A stretch of DNA of 64,000 nucleotides from Caulobacter sp. UNC279MFTsu5.1 (GTDB lineage: Bacteria > Pseudomonadota > Alphaproteobacteria > Caulobacterales > Caulobacteraceae), in the NCBI RefSeq assembly GCF_900114015.1, contig NZ_FORN01000006.1, positions 1 to 64,000 of the forward strand. Reading direction: 5' to 3'. A program made the position numbers and the translations under genes. Positions 16,171-24,472 of the stretch are shown in pieces (the first letter of the stretch is position 1; each line of letters begins with the position of its first letter). The notes below the pieces were generated by a model. That model searched no databases, was not told the DNA's origin, and saw only the letters and a program-made list of their open reading frames with translations.

Positions 16171-16736
16171 CAGCAGACAACGCGAAACGCCTCCCCGCCG
16201 CGGTCGAGCAGTTCGTGCTGCGCTGGGGCGACATGGGCGGGCAGTGGGGCGTCAATCGCTCCGTCGCCCAGATCCACGCCCTGCTCTACCTGGCCGACAA
16301 GCCGATGACCGCCGAGGACATCGCCGACAGCCTGGGCATGGCCCGCTCCAACGTCTCCAACAGCATCCGCGAGCTGATCGGCTGGAAGCTGATCCGCCGC
16401 GTGCCGCAGTTGGGCGACCGGCGCGACCACTACGAGGCCGAGGCCGACCTCTGGCAGATGCTGACCCGCATCGCCCAGGGCCGCAAGGAACGCGAGATCG
16501 ACCCGATGGTCGAGGCGCTGGGCCCCGTCCTGGCGGCGGCCGAGCACGATCCCGCCCTGAGCGCGGTCGCCCGCAAGCGCCTGAAGGAGATGCACGGCTT
16601 CGTCACCACGATCGACAGCTGGTACGGCCAGATGCTCACCGTGCCGCCCAGCACCCTGATGTCGCTGATCAAGATGGGCTCCAAGGTGGTCGGCCTGCTG
16701 AACATCGGGCGCGGCAAGGCGGACAAGGCGACTTAA
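16161..16736 (+). CDS. GbsR/MarR-family transcriptional regulator
   Basis: A 191-residue winged-helix regulator. The N-terminus (LPAAVEQFVLRWGDMGGQWG) followed by NRSVAQIHALLYL and the helix-turn-helix MTAEDIADSLGMARSNVSNSIRELIGWKLI at about 50-80 match GbsR-like MarR proteins, including the WGVNRSVAQIHALLY motif. Residues 80-95 form the wing (VPQLGDRRDHYEAEADLW). The C-terminal 90 residues are helical dimerisation sequence. ATG start lies inside an 18-bp palindrome. It reads into the DUF4166 and membrane-SDR genes 65 bases downstream, preceded by a second copy of the palindrome, so those genes are the likely targets. Effector unknown. Confidence 0.9.
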   Translation: MTETADNAKRLPAAVEQFVLRWGDMGGQWGVNRSVAQIHALLYLADKPMTAEDIADSLGMARSNVSNSIRELIGWKLIRRVPQLGDRRDHYEAEADLWQMLTRIAQGRKEREIDPMVEALGPVLAAAEHDPALSAVARKRLKEMHGFVTTIDSWYGQMLTVPPSTLMSLIKMGSKVVGLLNIGRGKADKAT

Positions 16737-16750
16737 AAATTTGGTCGATC

Positions 16751-16770
16751 ATTTCTCTTTAGACAGAAAT
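16751..16770. promoter_or_regulatory. Second copy of the regulator palindrome (putative operator 2)
   Basis: ATTTCTCTTTAGACAGAAAT is an imperfect palindrome (8 of 10 pairs) sharing TTTCT-N5-GACAGAAA with the perfect palindrome at 16153-16170. It lies 31 bases before the DUF4166 start, well placed to overlap its promoter. Confidence 0.6.
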
Positions 16771-16801
16771 AACAGGTAGAACAGGAACAGGGGATTTGGC
16801 C

Positions 16802-17506
16802 ATGCTCGAGATCGCAGGAACCCTTCCGGCGGCCGTTCGGGACCTTCCGGAGACCGCGCCGGCCGAGCTGCACGACCTGCGCTTCCGCACCCTGCTGGGC
16901 GAGGCCGGCTGGAGCCGCCTGCCCCAGGCCGTGCGCGACCGGTTCAGCAAGCGCCTGCGTCCCGGCATGGCCGTGACCTATGTCGGCGAGATCACCGAAA
17001 GCCGGCGCAACCGGGCCGGCTGGGCGTTGGCGCAGCTGTGCCGCCTGATCGGCGCGCCCCTGCCCCTGTACGACGACCTGGGCGTGGCCGCGGTCGTGAC
17101 GGTCACCGAGGACGGCCGGGCCGGCGGCCAGTTCTGGACCCGGATGTACAACCAGGCCCACGGCTTCCCGCAGGTGATCCACAGCAGCAAGCGCTTCGCC
17201 GGCCCCACGGGCCTGGAGGAGTATCTCGGTTGCGGCTTCGGCATCACCCTGGCGGTCAGCGCCGACGAGACGGCGCTGCACTTCCACAGCCGCGGCTATT
17301 TCCTGGCGCTGGGCCCGGCGCGGCTGGGCCTGCGCCTGAGGCTGCCGGCCTGGCTGGCGCCGGGGGCCCTGACCATCAGCCACATCGACCAGGGCGACGG
17401 CGGCTTCGCCTTCGTGCTGGACCTGCGCCATCCGCTGCTGGGCCGGATGCTTCGCCAGGTCGGGATGTTCCGCGAGCGCCCGGCCAGCGAGGAGCAAGGC
17501 CGATGA
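16802..17506 (+). CDS. DUF4166 domain protein
   Basis: A 234-residue soluble protein that is almost entirely one DUF4166 domain. Conserved features are FRTLLGEAGWSRLPQAVRDRF near 25-45, the G-A-P block CRLIGAPLPLYDDLGVAAVV near 80-98, FWTRMYNQAHGFPQVIHSSKRF near 116-137 and GLEEYLGCGFGITLAVS near 140-157. ATG start with AGGGGA seven bases upstream. The stop overlaps the next start (ATGA), so it is coupled to the TIGR01777-type gene. DUF4166 domains are found fused to or beside NAD-dependent epimerase-like proteins, as here; no activity is established. Expression is probably set by the upstream GbsR-type regulator. Confidence 0.88.
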   Translation: MLEIAGTLPAAVRDLPETAPAELHDLRFRTLLGEAGWSRLPQAVRDRFSKRLRPGMAVTYVGEITESRRNRAGWALAQLCRLIGAPLPLYDDLGVAAVVTVTEDGRAGGQFWTRMYNQAHGFPQVIHSSKRFAGPTGLEEYLGCGFGITLAVSADETALHFHSRGYFLALGPARLGLRLRLPAWLAPGALTISHIDQGDGGFAFVLDLRHPLLGRMLRQVGMFRERPASEEQGR

Positions 17507-19020
17507 CCGACCTGATCTGGACCCTGGTGTTCGTCCAGGTGGCGATGGGCGGGTTCGACACCCTCTATCACCACGAGCTGACCGAGCGCCTGGCCTGGCG
17601 GCCGTCGCAGGTCGGCGAGCTGCGGCTGCACGGCGCGCGCAACCTGTCCTATGCGGTGATGCTGCTGGCCCTGGGCTGGAGCCGGCCGCAGGGGGCGCCG
17701 GCGATCGCCCTGATCGTGCTGATGCTGGGTGAGCTGGCCGTGACCTTGTGGGACTTCGTCGAAGAGGACCGCACCCGCAGGCTGCCGGCCAGCGAACGGG
17801 TCGTCCACGCCCTGCTGACCCTGAACTACGGCGTGGTGCTGGCGCTGGTGGTCCCGATATTGGCCCGATGGGCGACGAACCCGATCGCGCTGGCCCCGGC
17901 GTTCTACAGCGTCTGGAGCGGACTCTGCGCCCTGGCCGCCGTCGGGGTGGTGGTGTTTGGCCTGCGCGACCTCTTCGCCGCCGGTCGGACCCGGCGGATC
18001 GTCGCGACCGATCCCGTTCCCCTGGTCGCGGCGCTGGCGCCGCGCCAGTCGATCCTGGTCACCGGGGCCACGGGCCTGATCGGCCGCCGTCTGGTCGCGG
18101 CCCTGGTCGGCGCCGGCCACGAGGTCACCGCCCTGACCCGCGACCGCGCCACGGCCGCCGGCCTGCCCGCCCCGATCCGCATCGTCACCAGCCTGGACCA
18201 GATCGCCGACGACACGCGGATCGACGCGATCGTCAACCTGGCCGGCGAGCCGATCTCCGACGGCCTTTGGACCGCCGCCAAACGCCGGCGGATCGTCGGT
18301 TCGCGCCTGGCCGTGACCCGTGCCGTGGTCGCGCTGATCGCGCGGCTGAAGCATCGCCCCGCCGTGCTGGTCAGCGGCTCGGCCATCGGCTGGTACGGCC
18401 TGCGCGGCGACGAGGTGCTGGACGAGACCGCCGACGGCCACGATTGCTTCTCGCGCACCGTCTGCCGGCGCTGGGAGCGCGCGGCCATGCGGGCCCGGGA
18501 CCTGGGCGTACGCGTGGTGCGCCTGCGCATCGGCATCGTGCTGGCCCTCGACGGCGGCGCCCTGTCGCGCATGCTGACGCCGTTCGAGTTCGGCCTGGGC
18601 GGGCCGTTCGGGGCCGGCCGTCACTGGATGAGCTGGATCCACCTGGACGACCTGGTGGCCCTGATCGCCCACACGATCGCCACGCCCGCCCTCGAAGGGC
18701 CGGTCAACGCCACGGCCCCGGAACCGGCCCGCAACGCGGCCTTCGCCCGCGCCCTCGGCCGCGCCCTGCGCCGCCCCGCCCTGCTGCCGGCCCCGGCCGC
18801 GCCGCTGCGCCTGGCGCTCGGCGCCTTCGCCGACGAGCTGTTGCTGAAGGGCCAACGGGTGGTTCCAGCGGCGGCGCTGGGCGGCGGATTTCGGTTCAGC
18901 CACCCCACGCTGGACGGGGCGCTGGCTGATATCGTCGGGAAGCGCCGGCGGTCGCCCCCTCGCTTAGCCGGCCGGGTCGACGGTCACGGGCCGCCCAGCC
19001 AGACCTTCCGGGCGCCGTAG
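17503..19020 (+). CDS. Membrane-domain / TIGR01777-type SDR epimerase fusion
   Basis: A 505-residue fusion. Residues 1-165 form an integral membrane domain with about five helices (LIWTLVFVQVAMGGFDTLYH, YAVMLLALGW, IALIVLMLGELAVTL, LLTLNYGVVLALVVPIL, GLCALAAVGVVVFGL). Residues about 182-480 are an extended short-chain dehydrogenase of the TIGR01777 type: nucleotide-binding SILVTGATGLIGRRL, NLAGEPISDGLW, SGSAIGWYGLRGDEVLDE and the PFEFGLGGPFGAGRHWMSWIH signature. The last 25 residues overlap the convergent retropepsin-like gene by 37 bases. The ATG overlaps the DUF4166 stop. Substrate unknown; the N-terminal domain places the enzyme at the inner membrane. Confidence 0.87.
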   Translation: MTDLIWTLVFVQVAMGGFDTLYHHELTERLAWRPSQVGELRLHGARNLSYAVMLLALGWSRPQGAPAIALIVLMLGELAVTLWDFVEEDRTRRLPASERVVHALLTLNYGVVLALVVPILARWATNPIALAPAFYSVWSGLCALAAVGVVVFGLRDLFAAGRTRRIVATDPVPLVAALAPRQSILVTGATGLIGRRLVAALVGAGHEVTALTRDRATAAGLPAPIRIVTSLDQIADDTRIDAIVNLAGEPISDGLWTAAKRRRIVGSRLAVTRAVVALIARLKHRPAVLVSGSAIGWYGLRGDEVLDETADGHDCFSRTVCRRWERAAMRARDLGVRVVRLRIGIVLALDGGALSRMLTPFEFGLGGPFGAGRHWMSWIHLDDLVALIAHTIATPALEGPVNATAPEPARNAAFARALGRALRRPALLPAPAAPLRLALGAFADELLLKGQRVVPAAALGGGFRFSHPTLDGALADIVGKRRRSPPRLAGRVDGHGPPSQTFRAP

Positions 19021-19874
19021 TCGATCGCGAACGGGCGATCGTGCAGCCAATCCATGCCCAGGATCATCAAGGGGGCATCCGCCCGACCGAGCCGTTCGAA
19101 CACCGGCAGGTCCGCGATCCTTATCGTCGGACCGGACCAGGTCCAGACGCCGACCGATGCGGACTTCACCTCCGCCTGAGACAGCTTCAGGGGGCGGCCG
19201 TCGATACCGGACATCTCGCCGCCCGGCTGCAGCCGACCCGAAGCTTCGGCCAGGCCCAGGCGATCGGCGAAGGCCGGGTTCAGAACAGAATACTGAGCCC
19301 CCGTATCGAGCAGGGCCAAGCCTTCGACCTGATCGATCCGGACTGGCAGCAGGATCTTCCAGGGGCGGATCCAGGTCGCCTCGATGGGGCTCCAGCCGCC
19401 CCCATTCGGCTCGCGGCCCGAGGGGAAGACATCGACGCAACGTCGCGCCGGTCTCCAGACCGCCAGCTTGTCGCCGAACAGATCGACACCGGCAAGACCG
19501 GCGATGTCCCGCTCCGCGAATTCGGGCGCGGGAATCTCCGGGGCGGTGAAGTTGCGCAGGATCAAGGGTCCTGCTTCGAAGGACGCAATTCGATAGAGCG
19601 GCGCATCCATCGGTCCGCCGAGGCCCTGGGCTTGCTCGGTGGCCGTATCGCGCGGCGGGGCCAGCTTCCGCACCACGTTCGGATCCAGCGTGGACCCGCT
19701 GGCGGCCGTATCGAGGACGAACAGGAAGGGTCCCCGATCGTTGATCGCGGCCCGGATGAGGGGCGCGCCGCCTTCGCCAGGCTCCATGCGCAGGCAGGCC
19801 TCGCCGGCATGGGCGCCGCTCGCGATCATCGACGCGAACCCGACCGCCAGCATTCTGATCGCTGATCGCCGCAT
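18984..19874 (-). CDS. Exported retropepsin-like aspartic protease family protein
   Basis: A 296-residue protein with a signal peptide ending near AHAG (residue 24). Two aspartyl-protease-like halves are visible: FLFVLDTAASGSTLD near 49-63 and LALLDTGAQYSVLN near 186-199. The second keeps the DTG catalytic triad sequence; in the first DTG is replaced by DTA. A later MILGMDWLHDRPFAIDYGARK resembles the conserved ILG-D-L strand of retropepsin-like proteins. Start ATG gives the signal peptide directly. Its 3' end overlaps the convergent SDR fusion. Probably a periplasmic protease or protease-fold binding protein; the altered first motif leaves activity open. Confidence 0.8.
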   Translation of the reverse strand: MRRSAIRMLAVGFASMIASGAHAGEACLRMEPGEGGAPLIRAAINDRGPFLFVLDTAASGSTLDPNVVRKLAPPRDTATEQAQGLGGPMDAPLYRIASFEAGPLILRNFTAPEIPAPEFAERDIAGLAGVDLFGDKLAVWRPARRCVDVFPSGREPNGGGWSPIEATWIRPWKILLPVRIDQVEGLALLDTGAQYSVLNPAFADRLGLAEASGRLQPGGEMSGIDGRPLKLSQAEVKSASVGVWTWSGPTIRIADLPVFERLGRADAPLMILGMDWLHDRPFAIDYGARKVWLGGP

Positions 19875-19961
19875 GGCGCCGAGGTGATCTGCGGCCCGCT
19901 CGGAAATCCAGTTAAGATTTCGCCATGAAACAGCCTGCAGGCGTCGGGGCCAAGGTGCGCT

Positions 19962-19993
19962 GACCGGAAACCGCTCTTTGGCGGTTTCCGGTC
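19962..19993 (-). terminator. Hairpin terminator of alaS
   Basis: A perfect 12-bp stem (19962-19973 with 19982-19993, loop CTCTTTGG) lies 19 bases beyond the alaS stop. There is no long T-run on the alaS strand, so the strength is uncertain, but position and stem quality make it the natural end of the transcript. Confidence 0.65.
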
Positions 19994-20012
19994 GCTGTCC
20001 AGCCGTCCTGGC

Positions 20013-22661
20013 TCAGCCCGCCAGCGCCGCCTTGATGGCGTCCAGGCCGTCCTGGGCCTTGGTCGCGTCGGGCGCGCCGCCCTGGGCGAAGTCGGCCTTG
20101 CCGCCGGCCCCCTGGCCGCCCATGGCCAGCACGGCGGCCTTGGCCAGGTCGGCGGCGCTGAACCGAGCCGTGAGGTCGGCGGTGACGGCGACGGTGACGG
20201 CGGCCTTGCCGTCGGTGGTCCCGACCAGGGCGACGACGCCCGAGGACAGCTGCTTCTTGAACTCCTCGGCCACGCCGCGCAGTTCCTTGCCGCCGACGCC
20301 GTCCAGGACGCGGGCGATCAGGGCCGTGCCGGCGACGTCTTCCGGACCCGCCGCGCCGCCGCCCGAACCGCCGCCCAGGGCCAGCTGCTTCTTGGCCTCG
20401 GCCAGCTGCTTTTCCAGGGCCTTGCGCTCGGCGACCAGGGCGTCGACGCGGGCCAGGACCTCGGCGACCGGGGTCTTGAACTGGTCGGCCAGGGCCTTGG
20501 CGACGCCGGCCTGGTCCAGCAGGAAGCGGCGGGCCGCCTCGCCGGTCAGGGCCTCGATGCGGCGCACGCCGGCGGCCACGCCCTGCTCGGAAACGATCTT
20601 GAACAGGGCGATGTCGCCGGTGCGGGCCACGTGGGTGCCGCCGCACAGCTCGACCGAATAGGCCTTGCCGGCCTCGGTCAGGGACTCGCCCAGGGTCAGC
20701 ACCCGGACGCTGTCGCCGTACTTCTCGCCGAACAGCGCCACGGCGCCGGCCTCGATGGCCTCCTGCGGGGCCATTTCCTGGGTCTGGGCGGGGACGTTCT
20801 GGCGGATGACCGCGTTCACCTCCGCCTCGATGCGCTCGATCTCGTCGGCGGTCAGCGGGCCGCCGTGGCTGAAGTCGAAGCGCATGCGGTCGCCGTCGAC
20901 CATCTGGCCCTTCTGGGCGACGTGCGGACCCAGCACGTGGTGGAGGGCGGCGTGCACCAGGTGGGCGGCCGAGTGGTTGGCGCGGGTGGTGGTGCGCTTG
21001 GCCGCGTCCACCGAGGCCACGACCGGGTCGCCGACCTTCAGCGGGCCGGCCAGCTCGACGCGGTGGACGTGCAGGTCGCCGGCCTGCTTCTGGGTGTCGA
21101 CGACGCGGCTTTCGACGCCGCCCGCCTCGATCACGCCGGTGTCGCCGGCCTGACCGCCGCTCTCGGCGTAGAAGCTGGTGCGGTCCAGCAAGACATCGAC
21201 GCTGGCGCCGGCCTCGGCCGACGAAACCGGGGCGCCGTCCAGCACGATGGCCTTCACGGTCCCGGTGGTCTCGGTGGTGTCGTAGCCGACGAAGTTGGTC
21301 GGGCCGTTGGCCTCGCGGATCGGGAACCAGGCGGCGGCGGCGCCCTGCTGGCCCGAGCCGGCCCAGTTGGCGCGGGCCATCTGGCGCTGGCGGTCCATGG
21401 CCACGTCGAAGCCGTCGGTGTCGACCGTGATGCCCTTGGCGCGCACGGCGTCCTGGGTCAGGTCCAGCGGGAAGCCGTAGGTGTCGTAGAGCTTGAAGGC
21501 GGTCTCGCCGTCCAGCACGCCGCCGGCCGTCAGGTTGGCGGTGGCTTCGTCGAGCAAGCCCATGCCGCGGCCCAGGGTGACGCGGAAGCGCTCCTCCTCC
21601 TGGCGCAGGGTCTCGACGATCGAGGCCTCGGCGCGGCGCAGCTCGGGATAGGCCGCGCCCATCTCCGCCACCAGGGTCGGGGCCAGGCGGTGCATCAGGG
21701 GCTCGCTGGCGCCCAGCAGGTAGGCGTGGCGCATGGCCCGGCGCATGATCCGGCGCAGCACATAGCCGCGGCCTTCGTTGGAAGGCGTCACGCCGTCGGC
21801 CAGCAGGAACGAGGACGAGCGCAGGTGGTCGGCGATCACCCGGTGCGACGGAGCCTGGTCGCCCTGCGCCTTGACGCCGGTCAGCTCGACGCTGGCGGCG
21901 ATCAGCGCCTTGAACAGGTCGATGTCGTAGTTGTCGTGCACGCCCTGCAGGACGGCGGCGACGCGCTCCAGGCCCATGCCGGTGTCGATCGACGGCTTGG
22001 GCAGCGAGACGCGCTCGCCGCCGGCCATCTGCTCGAACTGCATGAACACCAGATTCCAGATCTCGATGAAGCGGTCGCCGTCCTCGTCCGGGCTGCCAGG
22101 CGGGCCGCCGGGGATGCCCTCACCATGGTCGAAGAAGATCTCCGAGCACGGGCCGCACGGGCCGGTGTCGCCCATCGACCAGAAATTGTCGTTGGTCGGG
22201 ATGCGGATGATACGGCCATCGTCCAGCCCCGCGATCTTCTTCCACAGATCAGCCGCCTCATCGTCGGTATGGTAGACGGTGACCAGCAGCTTGTCCTTGG
22301 GCAGGGCGAAGTCGCGGGTCAGCAGGGTCCAGGCGTGGTGGATCGCCTGTTCCTTGAAGTAGTCGCCGAACGAGAAATTGCCGAGCATCTCGAAGAAGGT
22401 GTGGTGGCGGGCGGTGTAGCCGACATTGTCCAGGTCGTTGTGCTTGCCGCCGGCCCGCACGCACTTCTGCGACGAGGTCGCGCGCGGATGCGGCGGGGTC
22501 TCGGCGCCCGTGAACACGTTCTTGAACGGCACCATGCCGGCGTTGACGAACAGCAGGGTCGGATCGTTCTGCGGCACCAGCGGCGCCGAGGGCGTGATGG
22601 CGTGATCGGCCGCGCCGAAATAGTTCAGGAAGGTGCTGCGGATCTCGTTCAGGCTGGGCAT
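20013..22661 (-). CDS. alaS: Alanine--tRNA ligase
   Basis: An 882-residue enzyme of usual AlaRS length that charges tRNA-Ala. It starts [15 protein letters not shown] and contains class II motif 1 ([19 protein letters not shown]), motif 2 ([17 protein letters not shown]), motif 3 ([17 protein letters not shown]), the editing domain with [16 protein letters not shown] (HxxxH zinc ligands) and [14 protein letters not shown], and a C-terminal DHHA1/C-Ala domain (about 740-880) with a coiled coil. The ATG at 22661 is preferred over an in-frame codon 18 residues upstream whose extension is not conserved. It follows recA on the same strand after a 470-base gap full of repeat sequence, as in other caulobacters where recA and alaS are neighbours. 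Confidence 0.98.
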   Translation of the reverse strand: MPSLNEIRSTFLNYFGAADHAITPSAPLVPQNDPTLLFVNAGMVPFKNVFTGAETPPHPRATSSQKCVRAGGKHNDLDNVGYTARHHTFFEMLGNFSFGDYFKEQAIHHAWTLLTRDFALPKDKLLVTVYHTDDEAADLWKKIAGLDDGRIIRIPTNDNFWSMGDTGPCGPCSEIFFDHGEGIPGGPPGSPDEDGDRFIEIWNLVFMQFEQMAGGERVSLPKPSIDTGMGLERVAAVLQGVHDNYDIDLFKALIAASVELTGVKAQGDQAPSHRVIADHLRSSSFLLADGVTPSNEGRGYVLRRIMRRAMRHAYLLGASEPLMHRLAPTLVAEMGAAYPELRRAEASIVETLRQEEERFRVTLGRGMGLLDEATANLTAGGVLDGETAFKLYDTYGFPLDLTQDAVRAKGITVDTDGFDVAMDRQRQMARANWAGSGQQGAAAAWFPIREANGPTNFVGYDTTETTGTVKAIVLDGAPVSSAEAGASVDVLLDRTSFYAESGGQAGDTGVIEAGGVESRVVDTQKQAGDLHVHRVELAGPLKVGDPVVASVDAAKRTTTRANHSAAHLVHAALHHVLGPHVAQKGQMVDGDRMRFDFSHGGPLTADEIERIEAEVNAVIRQNVPAQTQEMAPQEAIEAGAVALFGEKYGDSVRVLTLGESLTEAGKAYSVELCGGTHVARTGDIALFKIVSEQGVAAGVRRIEALTGEAARRFLLDQAGVAKALADQFKTPVAEVLARVDALVAERKALEKQLAEAKKQLALGGGSGGGAAGPEDVAGTALIARVLDGVGGKELRGVAEEFKKQLSSGVVALVGTTDGKAAVTVAVTADLTARFSAADLAKAAVLAMGGQGAGGKADFAQGGAPDATKAQDGLDAIKAALAG

Positions 22662-22792
22662 CGGCGTCTCGGGTGTTCGTACTGGGTCCGGTCGAACCGG
22701 AAGTCGGCGCTGCATAGCGCGGTTTCAAGATTTGTGGAAACGCGTTGGCGCGCGAGCGCGCGGCGAGCCGCTGCCGGACCCGACAAGTCCTT

Positions 22793-22960
22793 TTCCCTGT
22801 GGGGACGGGGAGGAGAAACTGGGCGGCCGACTCGGTTACCCCCTCCGGCCTTTCGAGCCACCTCCCCCTGAGGAGGAGGATCTCAGGCGGCGGCCTCGGC
22901 AGACCCCCTCCGTCACCTCGGACTTCGCCCGAGGCGACACCTCCCCCTGAGGGGGAGGAG
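22793..22960. repeat. Family B intergenic repeats (CTCCCCC / GGGGGAG type)
   Basis: The alaS-recA gap holds several copies of short inverted elements of the form CCTCCCCCTGAGG-GGGAGG (around 22861-22881 and 22949-22960) with a CCCTCCGTCACCTCGGACTT-type spacer. Related elements occur at 26086-26131, 26195-26252 and 49940-50000. Nothing protein-coding is supported in the gap. Confidence 0.75.
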
Positions 22961-22980
22961 AACCCCAGACCAACGAAATC

Positions 22981-23008
22981 GGACGCCTGGCATGGGGTCC
23001 AGGCGTCC
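22981..23008 (-). terminator. Hairpin downstream of recA
   Basis: A perfect 10-bp stem GGACGCCTGG (22981-22990) with 22999-23008 and an 8-base loop, followed on the minus strand by GATTTCGTT. It is a reasonable recA terminator about 125 bases past the stop. Confidence 0.55.
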
Positions 23009-23132
23009 GGGGATCGCGGCCGGCCGGGCGGTGTGCGCGGCGGGCTATGAGGCGGGGTCGCCCGCTGCGGGCGGCGGCCGCGAAACCTTCGAGCGGTCCG
23101 GGCGCCGGAAGGCGGCCCGGACCGGGGAGGTC

Positions 23133-24203
23133 CTATTCGTCGCCGTCGTCGTCGGGGCCGCCGACCAGCAGTTCTTCCTCGATCTTCCGGGACGACTGGC
23201 GCACGGCGGCCTCGATCTCGGCCGACAGATCCTTGTTGGCCTTGAGGAACTCGCGGACATTGTCGCGGCCCTGGCCGATGCGCTGGCTGTTGTACGAGAA
23301 CCACGAGCCGGCCTTGTCGATGATCCCGGCCTTGACGCCCAGGTCGATGATCTCGCCCAGCTTGGAGATGCCCTCGCCGTACATGATGTCGAACTCGACC
23401 TCGCGGAACGGCGGGGCCACCTTGTTCTTGACCACCTTGACCCGGACGTTGTTGCCGACGATCTCGTCGCGGTTCTTGATCGAACCCGTGCGGCGGATGT
23501 CCAGGCGGACCGAGGCGTAGAACTTCAGGGCGTTGCCGCCGGTGGTGGTTTCCGGGCTGCCGTACATCACCCCGATCTTGTGACGGATCTGGTTGATGAA
23601 GATGACGATGGTGTTGGCCTTGTTGATCGAGGCGGTCAGCTTGCGCAGCGCCTGGCTCATCAGACGCGCCTGCAGGCCGGGCAGGCTGTCGCCCATCTCG
23701 CCCTCGATCTCGGCCTTGGGGGTCAGGGCCGCCACGGAGTCGACGACCACGATGTCGACCGCGCCCGAGCGCACCAGGGTGTCGGTGATCTCCAGGGCCT
23801 GTTCGCCGTTGTCGGGCTGCGAGACCAGCAGGTTGTCGAGATTGACGCCCAGCTTGAAGGCGTAGCCCGGATCCAGGGCGTGCTCGGCGTCGACGAAGGC
23901 GGCGGTGCCGCCGGCCTTCTGGCACTCGGCCACCACGTGCAGGGCCAGGGTCGTCTTGCCCGAGCTTTCCGGACCGTAGATCTCGATCACCCGCCCCTTG
24001 GGCAGGCCGCCGATGCCCAGCGCGATGTCCAGGCCGAGCGAGCCGGTGGAGATCGATTCGATCTCGACCTTGCCCTTCTCGCCCAGCTTCATCACCGAGC
24101 CCTTGCCGAACGCCCGGTCGATCTGGGCCAGCGCGGCTTCCAGAGCCCTTTGCTTGTCGCCGTCTTCTTTGCCCACGAGTTTCAAAGCCGCCTGATTGCT
24201 CAT
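23133..24203 (-). CDS. recA: DNA recombinase RecA
   Basis: A 356-residue RecA, the strand-exchange protein of homologous recombination and co-protease for LexA cleavage. Walker A is GPESSGKTT near 78, Walker [21 protein letters not shown] near 150, the L1 region [18 protein letters not shown] and L2 [17 protein letters not shown] are intact, and the acidic tail ends GGPDDDGDE. The ATG at 24203 gives the conserved N-terminus ([21 protein letters not shown]); an in-frame ATG 35 codons upstream is a chance extension into the promoter. An SOS box at 24309-24323 predicts LexA control. It is followed by repeats and alaS and faces the EAL gene. Confidence 0.98.
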   Translation of the reverse strand: MSNQAALKLVGKEDGDKQRALEAALAQIDRAFGKGSVMKLGEKGKVEIESISTGSLGLDIALGIGGLPKGRVIEIYGPESSGKTTLALHVVAECQKAGGTAAFVDAEHALDPGYAFKLGVNLDNLLVSQPDNGEQALEITDTLVRSGAVDIVVVDSVAALTPKAEIEGEMGDSLPGLQARLMSQALRKLTASINKANTIVIFINQIRHKIGVMYGSPETTTGGNALKFYASVRLDIRRTGSIKNRDEIVGNNVRVKVVKNKVAPPFREVEFDIMYGEGISKLGEIIDLGVKAGIIDKAGSWFSYNSQRIGQGRDNVREFLKANKDLSAEIEAAVRQSSRKIEEELLVGGPDDDGDE

Positions 24204-24308
24204 TGGAGATCCGCCCTTATTCCATGATTCCGACAGTCGGATCGGAGGTTCGCGACCGCCGCGTCCACCCGCCTGTAGAATGATTAATGCGTACATGTTT
24301 TGTTCCAT

Positions 24309-24323
24309 GTTCGCAACATGTTC
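24309..24323. promoter_or_regulatory. LexA (SOS) box of recA
   Basis: GTTC at 24309 and GTTC at 24320 separated by seven bases give an exact match to the alphaproteobacterial LexA operator GTTC-N7-GTTC. A further GTTC lies at 24302. The site is 106-120 bases before the recA start and also within reach of the divergent EAL gene. Confidence 0.9.
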
Positions 24324-24472
24324 TTACTGTAAAGACGATATGCGCCAAGATCGGTCGTATCGCTGGGAGCCATGCGACCGTCTCCCGGACCCGAACGTGC
24401 GGCGCGAGCCCGTCGAAACCGGTCCTTAACGCCGCCCCGGCGATCCTGATCCTCTTCCGGGGGACTGCAGCC

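Noticed and set aside
22662..23132. Structured RNA gene in the alaS-recA gap
   Set aside because: The hairpins seen are short repeats and a terminator; no tRNA, SRP, 6S or tmRNA signature could be recognised.
24204..24308. Longer N-terminus for RecA
   Set aside because: The extension is not RecA-like and would place the SOS box against the start codon, leaving little room for a promoter.
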